A stretch of DNA of 9,942 nucleotides, taken from the NCBI GenBank assembly GCA_020028375.1, contig JAHZNX010000052.1, forward strand, positions 1 through 9,942. Reading direction: 5' to 3'. This document shows positions 1 through 5,918 of the stretch, in pieces (positions within the stretch are counted from its first letter, which is position 1; each line of letters starts with the position of its first letter). The notes below the pieces were generated by a model. The model was not told where the DNA came from. It saw nothing but the letters and a program-made list of their open reading frames with translations, and searched no databases. The DNA comes from Betaproteobacteria bacterium. GTDB taxonomy: Bacteria > Pseudomonadota > Gammaproteobacteria > Burkholderiales > SG8-41. The position numbers and the translations under genes are program-made.

Positions 1-2
1 CG

Positions 3-139
3 CGGAGGGCGGAGCAGTGCCTGCGCCCGTGGCGTAGGTGCGACCCCGAAGCGGGCCAAGCGCGCCGGATTCAATCCGCGTGCCTGTGCACGCCTTTGCG
101 GTCGCATCCCCGCAAGCGGGGCCCCTGCTCCTCGCTCCG
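3..139. repeat. Long imperfect palindrome (ERIC-like in architecture)
   Basis: The two halves of this gene-free stretch are imperfect reverse complements about a centre near 72. The core is a perfect 13-base palindrome, CGGATT-C-AATCCG (66-78). Further out, 32-45 pairs with 100-113 at 11 of 14 positions, including TGCGACC/GGTCGCA. At the outer ends, 3-17 pairs with 125-139 at 13 of 15, including GGAGCAG/CTGCTCC. The 46-65 and 79-99 segments pair less well. A short CCCCG/CGGGG hairpin (108-121) lies in the right arm. The size and layout recall dispersed intergenic palindromes such as ERIC elements, but I do not recognise the sequence. No T-run follows, so it does not look like a simple terminator. 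Confidence 0.6.
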
Positions 140-257
140 GCGCGCCGTCTGCATTGTTGCCCGGCTTGACCATATCGACATATGGCCTGCGCCGTGCGCC
201 TCGCATCCATCCCGTCCTGGCCACAACGCATCACGCGCCTATTATTGAGATAGGCTC
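140..257. other. Intergenic stretch without a recognised gene
   Basis: No convincing coding sequence or RNA gene is visible between the long palindrome and the antitoxin promoter. The only structure seen is a short palindrome, CCATAT-CGAC-ATATGG (170-185), in an otherwise GC-rich segment. It could be a protein-binding site, but nothing nearby confirms that. Confidence 0.4.
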
Positions 258-262
258 TTGCC

Positions 263-291
263 TTGCGCTGCATCCGGAATGGATGCATAAT
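263..291 (+). promoter_or_regulatory. Predicted sigma70-like promoter of the toxin-antitoxin operon
   Basis: A weak -35 box TTGCGC (263-268) is separated by 17 bases from a good -10 box CATAAT (286-291). Transcription would start near 298, giving a leader of about 17 nt before the GTG start at 315. The -10 box lies inside the operator palindrome at 277-301. This is an inference from consensus matches; the surrounding A/T-rich patch is a local exception in this GC-rich DNA. Confidence 0.5.
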
Positions 292-301
292 GCATCCATT
301 C
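277..301. promoter_or_regulatory. Perfect 25-bp palindrome, likely antitoxin operator
   Basis: Two perfect 12-base arms, GAATGGATGCAT (277-288) and ATGCATCCATTC (290-301), flank a single A at 289. A further GCATCC half-site lies just upstream at 270-275. The palindrome covers the predicted -10 box and ends two bases before the ribosome binding site. Ribbon-helix-helix antitoxins of FitA/VapB type normally bind such inverted repeats upstream of their own operon, usually as a complex with the toxin. Autorepression here is therefore the expected reading, though not demonstrated. Confidence 0.75.
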
Positions 302-302
302 T

Positions 303-307
303 GGAGG
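303..307 (+). promoter_or_regulatory. Ribosome binding site of the antitoxin gene
   Basis: GGAGG ends 7 nt before the GTG at 315. This spacing decides the start, because no better start codon is placed to use it. Confidence 0.6.
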
Positions 308-314
308 CGCGTCT

Positions 315-647
315 GTGCCCGTTACCCTGACCATCAAGCAAGTGCCGGACCGCGTCGCGGACAAGCTGCGGCTGCGCGCGGCGGCAAGCCACCGTTCCTT
401 GCAGGGCGAGTTGATGGCAATCCTTGAAGAAGCGGTCTTGCACGGTACCCCGCAGGCACGGCAGCCCGAGCCCCCTCCTTACGCGGTGAAGCCATCGGCC
501 AAGACCACCCCGAAGGCCGCTCCGTTCCACGGCAAGCGCCTGACGCTCGGCGCGCTGTGGGAGCGCGCCCGCCGCCTCGGCCCGCCTTCAAGGAGCGAGT
601 CCGCCACCCTCGTGAGAAAGCTGCGGGATGAGCGTTACGGTCGTTGA
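315..647 (+). CDS. FitA/VapB-type ribbon-helix-helix antitoxin
   Basis: Predicted antitoxin of 110 residues that neutralises the PIN-domain ribonuclease encoded directly downstream and represses their shared promoter. Residues 2-8 form the DNA-binding beta strand, followed by helices at about 11-24 and 28-42; SLQGELMAILEEA in the second helix is typical of FitA-like Arc-type proteins. Residues 43-72 are a proline-rich, probably disordered linker. Residues 76-110 (LTLGALWERARRLG and a basic end) are the likely toxin-binding tail. The chain is longer than many FitA proteins of about 80 residues, mainly because of the linker. The start is GTG, with GGAGG 7 nt upstream. The 3' end overlaps the toxin gene by 20 nt. 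FitA versus VapB naming cannot be settled from sequence alone. Confidence 0.85.
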   Translation: MPVTLTIKQVPDRVADKLRLRAAASHRSLQGELMAILEEAVLHGTPQARQPEPPPYAVKPSAKTTPKAAPFHGKRLTLGALWERARRLGPPSRSESATLVRKLRDERYGR

Positions 648-1011
648 TGCGTCGGCCGTCGCGGCCGTGCTGTTTGACGAGCCCGAGGCTGCGCCCGTCA
701 TTGCGAGCGTCAGCGGCGCGCTGCTCGCGCCCGGACTGCTGCGCTACGAGCTCGCGAGCATCTGCGCGTCCAAGCTCCGGAACGAGCCGAAGCGGGCCGC
801 GCTCACGCTGCAGCGTTACCGGCTGCTGCCCGGCCTCGACATCGAATACGCCGAGCCCGACTGGGACGCCCTCCCCCTCCTCGCCCGCCAGTGGGACCTG
901 AGCGCCTACGACGCCGCTTACCTGCAGCTCGCGCTCAAGCGAACGGCCCCGCTCATCACGCTCGATGCGCGGCTCGCTGGCGCGTACGACAAAGCCGTTG
1001 CCAAACCCTGA
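628..1011 (+). CDS. VapC/FitB-type PIN-domain toxin ribonuclease
   Basis: Predicted Mg2+-dependent endoribonuclease of 127 residues, the usual size for VapC toxins; known family members cleave tRNA or rRNA. The four acidic PIN residues are present: D7 in VVDASAV, E41 in LRYELAS, D95 in SAYDAAYLQLA and D113 in ITLDARLA. It therefore looks catalytically intact. The ATG lies inside the 3' end of the antitoxin gene in another frame. No alternative in-frame start close by would keep the N-terminal strand, so the 20-nt overlap seems real and suggests translational coupling. The RNA target cannot be predicted. The gene runs towards the convergent MmgE/PrpD gene, whose stop lies 75 nt beyond. Confidence 0.9.
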   Translation: MSVTVVDASAVAAVLFDEPEAAPVIASVSGALLAPGLLRYELASICASKLRNEPKRAALTLQRYRLLPGLDIEYAEPDWDALPLLARQWDLSAYDAAYLQLALKRTAPLITLDARLAGAYDKAVAKP

Positions 1012-1054
1012 TGTGGTGACACGTAAAGCCGCACAATCATTCAAGAGCTCATCC

Positions 1055-1086
1055 GCTTATCACTTCGGCAGTGCGTCAGTCCGTCA
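1055..1086 (-). repeat. Four-unit degenerate octamer array after the MmgE/PrpD gene
   Basis: Read on the minus strand immediately after the TAG stop at 1087-1089, the sequence divides into TGACGGAC, TGACGCAC, TGCCGAAG and TGATAAGC, an exact 8-nt period. It matches the arrays at 6816-6847 and 7966-7997. No strong hairpin plus T-run is visible between the convergent genes (1012-1086), so I call no terminator here. Confidence 0.6.
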
Positions 1087-2445
1087 CTAGCTTGCCAGGA
1101 ACTGCCGCAGCTCGCGCACATCCTTGAGCGCTTCGAGCGCATTCACGCGCCGGATGACGCCCTCCGTCCTCTCGGCGCCAAGCACCGGCGCCATCAGGAG
1201 CCGCGCCTTTGCGTTCACGCCTTCCGTGTCCATCGGATTCTCCTTGGTGCCCGGGGCATGGCGTGTGAAATGGCTGACGGTGCGGCCACCCTTCAGCGTC
1301 ACCTCCACCAGGCCGCTGCGCGGCGCGGCGGGGTCCATGAGTCCGCGATCGCCCACCAGTTGCACGCGCGCCTTCGCGGCGCGCACCTTCGGATCCGCCA
1401 TCCGCTCGTAGGAGTGGCTGTCCTCGAAGGAGACGGTGCCCTCCACCAGGGCGACCGCGATGATGTGCTGGCAATTGACATCCGGCATCGACCGGTCGTT
1501 GACGATGCGGGCGCCGTCCTCCGGGAGCTTGACGACGATGCGCTCCACGTTGTCGACGCTCAGCGCGTGCTCGCGCTGGAGCCTGAGGAACGCGTCGAGG
1601 GGAGCCTGGATCGGATAGCCGACGGAAAACGGCTTGATCGCAGTCTCGGTAACGAAATAGCGCGTTCCCAGTCCCGCCACCATTTCCTCCGGGTTCGGGT
1701 CGGTGGACAATGCGATGAGCGCGTTGTGCTCGCCGTCGAACACGTCCCAGACGCCGCTGAACCCCATCTGCGCCATGATCGCCGCCGTGACGCCGTTGCG
1801 GGCGCCCATACCGGAGAAGTCGAAGGCCTTCTCGACGTGCTCGGCATCGCGCACCCAGCTCCACACGCCCGATACCTGCTGGGCGGCGTACGAAAGCGCG
1901 TGGCGCATTCCCTTTTCGTCGAGCCGCGCCAACGCCGTCGCGGCCCCCACGGCTCCGAGCGTGGAGCTGGTGCCTTCGGCACTGCGGTGACTCGCGCGCA
2001 CGTGGTCCGCACCGAGCGCGAGGAGAAAGCGGCAGCAGAGATCGTAGCCGAGCGTGACCGCGTTGAGCAGCTCCGTTCCCGAGCCGCCCTCGCGCTCGGC
2101 CATCGCCATGGCCGCGGGCACGACCGAGCAGCCGGGATGGGCTTTCGTCACCGGCTCGAAGTCATCGGTCTCGTCGGCATGCCCGAACATCCCGTTGACG
2201 AGGGCGGCGTTCACGGCCGAGGTTCTGATGTCGGTGGTGAGGACGGTCGCTTCCGCAACGCCGCCCTGCGCCCGCGCGTAGCGGATCGCCATCTCCCCGG
2301 GTTTGAGATGCGCTCCCGACACCATCGCGGCCAGCGTGTCGAGGATGCGATGCTTCGCATCCTGCGCCACGCGCGGCGCGAGACCCCGCGCCCGCGCCTC
2401 CACCATGTAGCGCGCCAGCCGCCCGGTAATATCAGCCGACGACAT
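1087..2445 (-). CDS. MmgE/PrpD family protein
   Basis: 452-residue member of the MmgE/PrpD family, which includes 2-methylcitrate dehydratase and cis-aconitate decarboxylase. Seen are the N-terminal helical part with DTLAAMVSG (36-44), the acidic segment around HADETDDF (89-96) followed by K101 and HPG (103-105), and a second histidine region at ASHRSAEG (151-158). KPFSVGYPIQAPLDA lies near the middle; some relatives have a histidine where this motif has Q, so the chemistry or substrate may differ from PrpD. Length is normal and there is no signal peptide. The ATG is preceded by a strong AAGGAGGG. It is the last gene of the operon, 15 nt after pncC, and no other methylcitrate-cycle gene is present. 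The substrate cannot be assigned. Confidence 0.85.
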   Translation of the reverse strand: MSSADITGRLARYMVEARARGLAPRVAQDAKHRILDTLAAMVSGAHLKPGEMAIRYARAQGGVAEATVLTTDIRTSAVNAALVNGMFGHADETDDFEPVTKAHPGCSVVPAAMAMAEREGGSGTELLNAVTLGYDLCCRFLLALGADHVRASHRSAEGTSSTLGAVGAATALARLDEKGMRHALSYAAQQVSGVWSWVRDAEHVEKAFDFSGMGARNGVTAAIMAQMGFSGVWDVFDGEHNALIALSTDPNPEEMVAGLGTRYFVTETAIKPFSVGYPIQAPLDAFLRLQREHALSVDNVERIVVKLPEDGARIVNDRSMPDVNCQHIIAVALVEGTVSFEDSHSYERMADPKVRAAKARVQLVGDRGLMDPAAPRSGLVEVTLKGGRTVSHFTRHAPGTKENPMDTEGVNAKARLLMAPVLGAERTEGVIRRVNALEALKDVRELRQFLAS

Positions 2446-2450
2446 CCGAT

Positions 2451-2458
2451 CCCTCCTT
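2451..2458 (-). promoter_or_regulatory. Strong ribosome binding site of the MmgE/PrpD gene
   Basis: AAGGAGGG on the minus strand, 5 nt before the ATG at 2443-2445. It is the best Shine-Dalgarno match in the window and fixes this start. It lies between the pncC stop (2461-2463) and the ATG. Confidence 0.8.
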
Positions 2459-2460
2459 GA

Positions 2461-2958
2461 TCATCCCTCGCTCCGCAAGAGGGCGAGCACGCCCTTGAGC
2501 GCGTGCTCGACCGACTGCCGGCGCACCGCCTCGCGGTCGCCGGAGAAGCGTTTTGTTTCGCTGCGCGGTTTGCCGTCTTTCCGGCCCCAGGCAAGACACA
2601 CGAAGCCGACCGGCTTGTCGGGTGTGCCGCCGCTGGGACCGGCGACGCCGCTCACCGCGACCGCGACCTGGGCGTGGGAGCGCGCGAGCGCACCCTCGGC
2701 CATTTCGCGCACGACTTCCTCGGAGACGGCGCCGTGCCTGGCGAGCGTCGCTTCCTTCACGCCCAGCATCTCGCGCTTGGAGATATAGGTATAGGTGACA
2801 AAGCCGCGCTCGAACCAGTCCGAGCTGCCCGGAACCATGGTGACCGCCTCGGAGACCCAGCCCCCGGTGCAGGACTCCGCGGTCGCGAGCATCAGCCCGC
2901 GCGCTTTCAGCGCCGCGCCCACTTCCTCAGCCAGCTTGTACAGAACGGAATCCGGCAT
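2461..2958 (-). CDS. pncC: Nicotinamide-nucleotide amidohydrolase PncC (CinA C-terminal domain)
   Basis: 165-residue stand-alone CinA C-terminal domain, the same length as the Escherichia coli enzyme as I remember it. The family deamidates NMN to nicotinic acid mononucleotide, recycling NMN (released for example by DNA ligase) towards NAD. Signature motifs are ATAESCTGGW (25-34) with the candidate nucleophile S29, WFERGFVTYT with the following ISK, HGAVSEEVVREMAEGAL, VSGVAGPSGGTPDKPVG, and FSGDREAVRRQ near the C-terminus. The N-terminal molybdopterin-binding-like domain of full CinA is absent, as normal for PncC. The ATG lies 5 nt after the pgpA TAG, with AGGA just upstream. The cytosolic product fits the cofactor theme of the operon. 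Confidence 0.93.
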   Translation of the reverse strand: MPDSVLYKLAEEVGAALKARGLMLATAESCTGGWVSEAVTMVPGSSDWFERGFVTYTYISKREMLGVKEATLARHGAVSEEVVREMAEGALARSHAQVAVAVSGVAGPSGGTPDKPVGFVCLAWGRKDGKPRSETKRFSGDREAVRRQSVEHALKGVLALLRSEG

Positions 2959-2963
2959 AGGTC

Positions 2964-3461
2964 CTATTCAATCGCTGCCTTGAACACCGCGAAGACGAGC
3001 AGTGTATAGAACGCGGCGACGAGGTCGTCGAGCATGACGCCGAAGCCGTTCCTGAAGGTGCGCTCGTAATAGCGGATCGGCGGCGGCTTGAGGATATCGA
3101 GCAGGCGGAACAGCAGGAACGCCGCCGCCTGCCAGGGAAGCGTCGCCGGGACGAAGAACAGCACCAGCAGGAACGCCACCGTCTCGTCCCACACCATGCC
3201 GCCGTGATCGAACACGCCGATCGCGCGGCCGGTCACTTCGCAAGCCCATATTCCAAGTGCAAGCAACACAGCCAGCATCAGCAGATACCCGATGGGATCC
3301 AGCAGCGGTGATACCAGCCAGTAGACCGGCAGGGCGAGCAGCGTCCCCCACGTCCCCGGCGCGACCGGCGCGAGCCCGGCGCCGAACCCGAACGCGACGA
3401 GATGTGCCGGATGCATCAGCAGAAATCGCCATGACGGCCGCAGGACGAGGTCTGGAGTCAC
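2964..3461 (-). CDS. pgpA: Phosphatidylglycerophosphatase A
   Basis: 165-residue inner-membrane phosphatase of the PgpA family, which removes the phosphate of phosphatidylglycerophosphate to give phosphatidylglycerol. Three conserved blocks are seen: FGFGAGLAPVAPGTWGTL (24-41), DHGGMVWDE (85-93) and FRLLDILKPPPIR (118-130), followed by GFGVMLDDLVAA (139-150). The acidic residues D92, E93, D122, D145 and D146 are candidates for metal binding. Hydrophobic stretches at about 42-72, 94-117 and 145-162 are the membrane segments. The start is GTG, overlapping the TGA of the upstream hydroxylase as GTGA, so translation is probably coupled. The association with thiL upstream is common in Proteobacteria, but here another gene separates them. 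Confidence 0.93.
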   Translation of the reverse strand: MTPDLVLRPSWRFLLMHPAHLVAFGFGAGLAPVAPGTWGTLLALPVYWLVSPLLDPIGYLLMLAVLLALGIWACEVTGRAIGVFDHGGMVWDETVAFLLVLFFVPATLPWQAAAFLLFRLLDILKPPPIRYYERTFRNGFGVMLDDLVAAFYTLLVFAVFKAAIE

Positions 3462-4642
3462 AAGCGGCTGTCCACCTCGATGCCGCGGTAGAGCCAGTCG
3501 GCTTCCCAGGGTGTGTCCGGGTCGCGACCCCGCGCCAGCTCGTTGCGCAGCTCGCGCGCGCCGCCGTCGACGTGAAAGTATTCGCCGAAGAAGCGCGAGG
3601 AGAGCACCACCCGCGCGGTGCGGTTCATGCGCTCGCGCTGATAGGCGAGAAAGGCGCGGCCGTAATCGTCCCCGGCCGCGGCGACCTTCTCCGCCAGCAC
3701 GACGCCGTCCTCGATCGCCATGTTCGCCCCCTGCGCGAGATACTGCAGCGTCGGGTGCGCGGCGTCGCCGAGCAGCGTCACCCGTCCCCGGCTCCAGTTG
3801 GTCACGGGATCGCGGTCGTGCAGGACCCAGTTCCGGTCGCGCGCGAAGTAGCGGAGCATGTCGCGCACGCGGGGATCGGCGCGCGCAAACACCTCCTCCA
3901 GCTCGTCCCAGCCGCCAAAGCTCTTCTCGCCGCGCCGGAATCGGCGGCTCGAGACGGTCGCGACGTTGTTCATCACCGTCCCCCCGCGCAGCCGGTACTG
4001 CACGAGGTGGAGATCGGGGCCGATCCAGATCGTCATCGAGTCGAGGTGGCTGCGGTCGATGATCTCGGCGGTCGGGACCACTCCGCGGTAGGTCACGTGG
4101 CCCGCCACGCGCGGCGCGCCGTCATTGACGATCGCCGCGCGCGTGGGCGACCACAGGCCGTCGGCGCCGATCAACGCCGCCCCCTCGTACTCAGCGCCGT
4201 TCTCGCAGCGTACGACGACGGAGTTCGCGCGTTCCTCGAAGGCCACGAGGCCGCGCGAAGCCTCCAGCGTGATCTCCTCGTGCCGCCGGCACGCTTCCAG
4301 TATCTCGCCGTGCAGGTCGCGCCGGTGGATGACGAAGTAGCGGTACTGATAGCGCTCGCGGAACTTCCCGCCCAGCGCGATACGCGTCACCTCGCGGTTG
4401 TCGAGCGCGTCCACCAGGATGAGCGCGTCGGGAAACACCGAGTGCGGCTCGAGCGCCTTCAGGACCCCCAAGCGGTCGAGCATGCGGCTTACGTTGGGCC
4501 CCATCTGGATGCCATAGCCGATCTCGCCGAACTCCGGCGCCTTTTCCAGCACGCGCACGCGCCGGCCCTTGCGGGCAAGTGCGAGCGCCACCGACAGCCC
4601 GCCGATGCCGCCGCCCGCGATCAGTATCGGACGCTCGTTCAC
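3458..4642 (-). CDS. Class A FAD-dependent aromatic hydroxylase, 3-hydroxybenzoate 6-hydroxylase-like
   Basis: 394-residue flavoprotein monooxygenase that would use FAD, NAD(P)H and O2 to hydroxylate a phenolic acid. Motifs in order: the FAD dinucleotide fold GGGIGGL (10-16) with E33 at the end of strand 2, FGEIGYGIQMGPN (38-50), the DG motif GADGLWSPTR (159-168), and the GD motif LLGDAAHPTLQYLAQG (290-305). H212, Y216 and Q300 match in spacing the substrate-site residues I recall as H213, Y217 and Q301 of Rhodococcus 3-hydroxybenzoate 6-hydroxylase, which makes gentisate. The C-terminal WLYRGIEV also fits that group. Salicylate hydroxylase or another aromatic acid hydroxylase remains possible. 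The GTG start lies 3 nt after the thiL TGA with no clear Shine-Dalgarno. No gentisate ring-cleavage genes are in view. Confidence 0.82.
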   Translation of the reverse strand: MNERPILIAGGGIGGLSVALALARKGRRVRVLEKAPEFGEIGYGIQMGPNVSRMLDRLGVLKALEPHSVFPDALILVDALDNREVTRIALGGKFRERYQYRYFVIHRRDLHGEILEACRRHEEITLEASRGLVAFEERANSVVVRCENGAEYEGAALIGADGLWSPTRAAIVNDGAPRVAGHVTYRGVVPTAEIIDRSHLDSMTIWIGPDLHLVQYRLRGGTVMNNVATVSSRRFRRGEKSFGGWDELEEVFARADPRVRDMLRYFARDRNWVLHDRDPVTNWSRGRVTLLGDAAHPTLQYLAQGANMAIEDGVVLAEKVAAAGDDYGRAFLAYQRERMNRTARVVLSSRFFGEYFHVDGGARELRNELARGRDPDTPWEADWLYRGIEVDSRL

Positions 4643-4645
4643 GGA

Positions 4646-5614
4646 TCAAGTTGAGAAGTGTTCGTAGCCGCCGTGCGCAACGGTGATAGGCCGGCCCGTC
4701 GCATCGAGGACGGTGACCGGCGGCGCCCCCCGCCTCCGCCGCGTCATTCTACCGATGCGGGTGAGCCGCAGGCGCAGGCGCCGCGAAATACGGGCGATCG
4801 CTTCTCGCCGTGCGCGCCCAGCCGAGAAGACAAGCTCGTAGTCGTCGCCGCCCGCCAGCAGGGCCAGCCGTGCCGCCGGCCGGTGAAGGTACTGTTTCAG
4901 CGTCGCCGAGGCCGGGATGCGCGCGAAATCCACCACCGCCGCAACATTTGAGCGCTCGCAGATATGGCCGAGGTCGGCGGTGAGACCATCGGAAACGTCG
5001 ATTGCGCTGCGCGCGATGCCGCGTAACGCGACCCCGAGCCCGACCCGGGGCGCCGGTGCATCCAGCTTGAGCCGCAGCGGCGGCCGATTGCGCGACGCCA
5101 ATCCCAGCCGGCCTGCAACAAGCGCGAGCGCCGCGTCGCCGAGCGTGCCCGAAACCCAGACGTCATCTCCTGCCCGGGCCCCATCGCGCCTCAGGGCGCG
5201 CCCGCGCGGGACCTCCCCCACGACCTGCACGCAGATATTGAGCGGACCGCGCGTGGTGTCGCCGCCGACGAGGTCCACGCCGTAACGGCGCGCGAGCCGC
5301 ATGAAGCCGCGCGAGAAGGCGGCCAGCCAGCGCGCGTCGGCCCGCGGCAGTGCGAGCGCAAGGGTTGCCCAGCGCGGTGTCGCGCCCATCGCCGCGATGT
5401 CCGAGAGGTTGACGGCGAGCGCCTTGTGGCCGAGTTGTTCCGGATCCGCACCCTGGTGAAAATGACGCCCGGCGACCAGCATGTCGGTGGTGATTACGAG
5501 CTCGAATCCCGACCGTGCGCGCACGATCGCGGCGTCGTCACCCACACCCAGCACGGCATGCCGCGCCGGGTAGGTGAAGAAGCGCCGGATCAGCTCGAAT
5601 TCGGTGAGCGGCAT
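4646..5614 (-). CDS. thiL: Thiamine-monophosphate kinase
   Basis: Kinase making thiamine diphosphate from thiamine monophosphate and ATP, about 322 residues from the ATG chosen here. Conserved blocks: GVGDDA (23-28), TTDMLVAG (from 42), KALAVNLSDIAAMGA (64-78), GGDTTRG (117-123), SAIDVSDGL (203-211) and GGDDYELVF (255-263). The aspartates in these blocks are the Mg2+/ATP ligands of the family. The ATG at 5614 gives MPLTEFELIRRFF, which lines up with the N-terminus of E. coli ThiL. A GTG at 5641 would add nine residues, overlap the preceding gene and sit behind AGGTG, so it is a real alternative. An arginine-rich stretch near the C-terminus (RLRLRLTRIGRMTRRRR) is unusual but follows the family fold region. 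Confidence 0.93.
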   Translation of the reverse strand: MPLTEFELIRRFFTYPARHAVLGVGDDAAIVRARSGFELVITTDMLVAGRHFHQGADPEQLGHKALAVNLSDIAAMGATPRWATLALALPRADARWLAAFSRGFMRLARRYGVDLVGGDTTRGPLNICVQVVGEVPRGRALRRDGARAGDDVWVSGTLGDAALALVAGRLGLASRNRPPLRLKLDAPAPRVGLGVALRGIARSAIDVSDGLTADLGHICERSNVAAVVDFARIPASATLKQYLHRPAARLALLAGGDDYELVFSAGRARREAIARISRRLRLRLTRIGRMTRRRRGAPPVTVLDATGRPITVAHGGYEHFST

Positions 5615-5630
5615 GCGCCGAATATTCTTT

Positions 5631-5876
5631 TCATTTTTCACTCGGCACCTGGCGCTGCGCGTCGAGCTTTGCCTGGGCCTCGTGCCATTTCTTTTTCAGC
5701 ACGCTGGGAAACCAGAAGTCCACCGCGGCGAAAGCGAAAAAGAACAGCGCCAGCCAGCGCACCGTGTCGGCCGGCAGGAACGCCCGGCCTTCGACCACGA
5801 CGTAGAGCCCGAGGAAGGCATTGATGACGCCAGCCAGGTAGAACATCATGATTCGTTTCTTCAGGCGCGGGTCCAC
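5631..5876 (-). CDS. Small two-helix membrane protein between nusB and thiL
   Basis: 81-residue hypothetical protein with two predicted membrane helices, about 10-28 (MMFYLAGVINAFLGLYVVV) and 41-59 (WLALFFFAFAAVDFWFPSV). It has a basic N-terminus (RLKKR) and a basic, hydrophilic tail (LKKKWHEAQAKLDAQ), so both ends probably face the cytoplasm. The start is GTG with only a weak GGA upstream; an internal ATG at 5849 would cut into the first helix. It lies 42 nt after nusB, and its stop falls between the two possible thiL starts. Its position and clean membrane topology argue that it is a real gene. I recognise no family and assign no function. Confidence 0.7.
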   Translation of the reverse strand: MDPRLKKRIMMFYLAGVINAFLGLYVVVEGRAFLPADTVRWLALFFFAFAAVDFWFPSVLKKKWHEAQAKLDAQRQVPSEK

Positions 5877-5885
5877 TTCGAATCC

Positions 5886-5918
5886 GGTGACTCGCTATTC
5901 GTTGCCCGTTACCCGTGA
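5886..5918 (-). repeat. Decayed octamer-like repeat after nusB
   Basis: Read on the minus strand just after the nusB TAG, the spacer contains TCACGGG, TAACGGGC, AACGAATA and GCGAGTCA. These resemble the TGACGAAG-type units at the other junctions, but one period is 7 instead of 8 and the TGA trinucleotides have been lost. Membership of the same repeat group is an inference. Confidence 0.4.

Noticed and set aside
108..130. Intrinsic terminator from the CCCCG/CGGGG hairpin
   Set aside because: Followed by CCCCTGC rather than a T-run, and part of the larger palindrome.
1..170. Integron attC site upstream of the toxin-antitoxin cassette
   Set aside because: The palindrome length would fit, but I could not find paired GTTRRRY/RYYYAAC core sites in the right places.
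1012..1054. Bidirectional terminator between the convergent toxin and MmgE/PrpD genes
   Set aside because: Only very short stems (such as CACT/AGTG further on) and no T-tracts were found. Two TGA-starting octamer-like units follow the toxin stop but are too few and too divergent to call.
1258..2460. Long open frame on the plus strand opposite the MmgE/PrpD gene
   Set aside because: Arg/His/Val-rich translation with no recognisable motif, typical of the antisense shadow of a high-GC gene; the minus-strand protein is clearly a known family.
4191..4649. Alternative minus-strand frame starting with ATG at 4649
   Set aside because: It is frame-shifted relative to the FAD-binding motif; the GTG at 4642 gives the intact GGGIGG fold, so the ATG frame is a shadow.
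3257..4654. 465-codon plus-strand open frame opposite pgpA and the hydroxylase
   Set aside because: Shadow of two well-supported minus-strand genes; low-complexity composition and no family resemblance.
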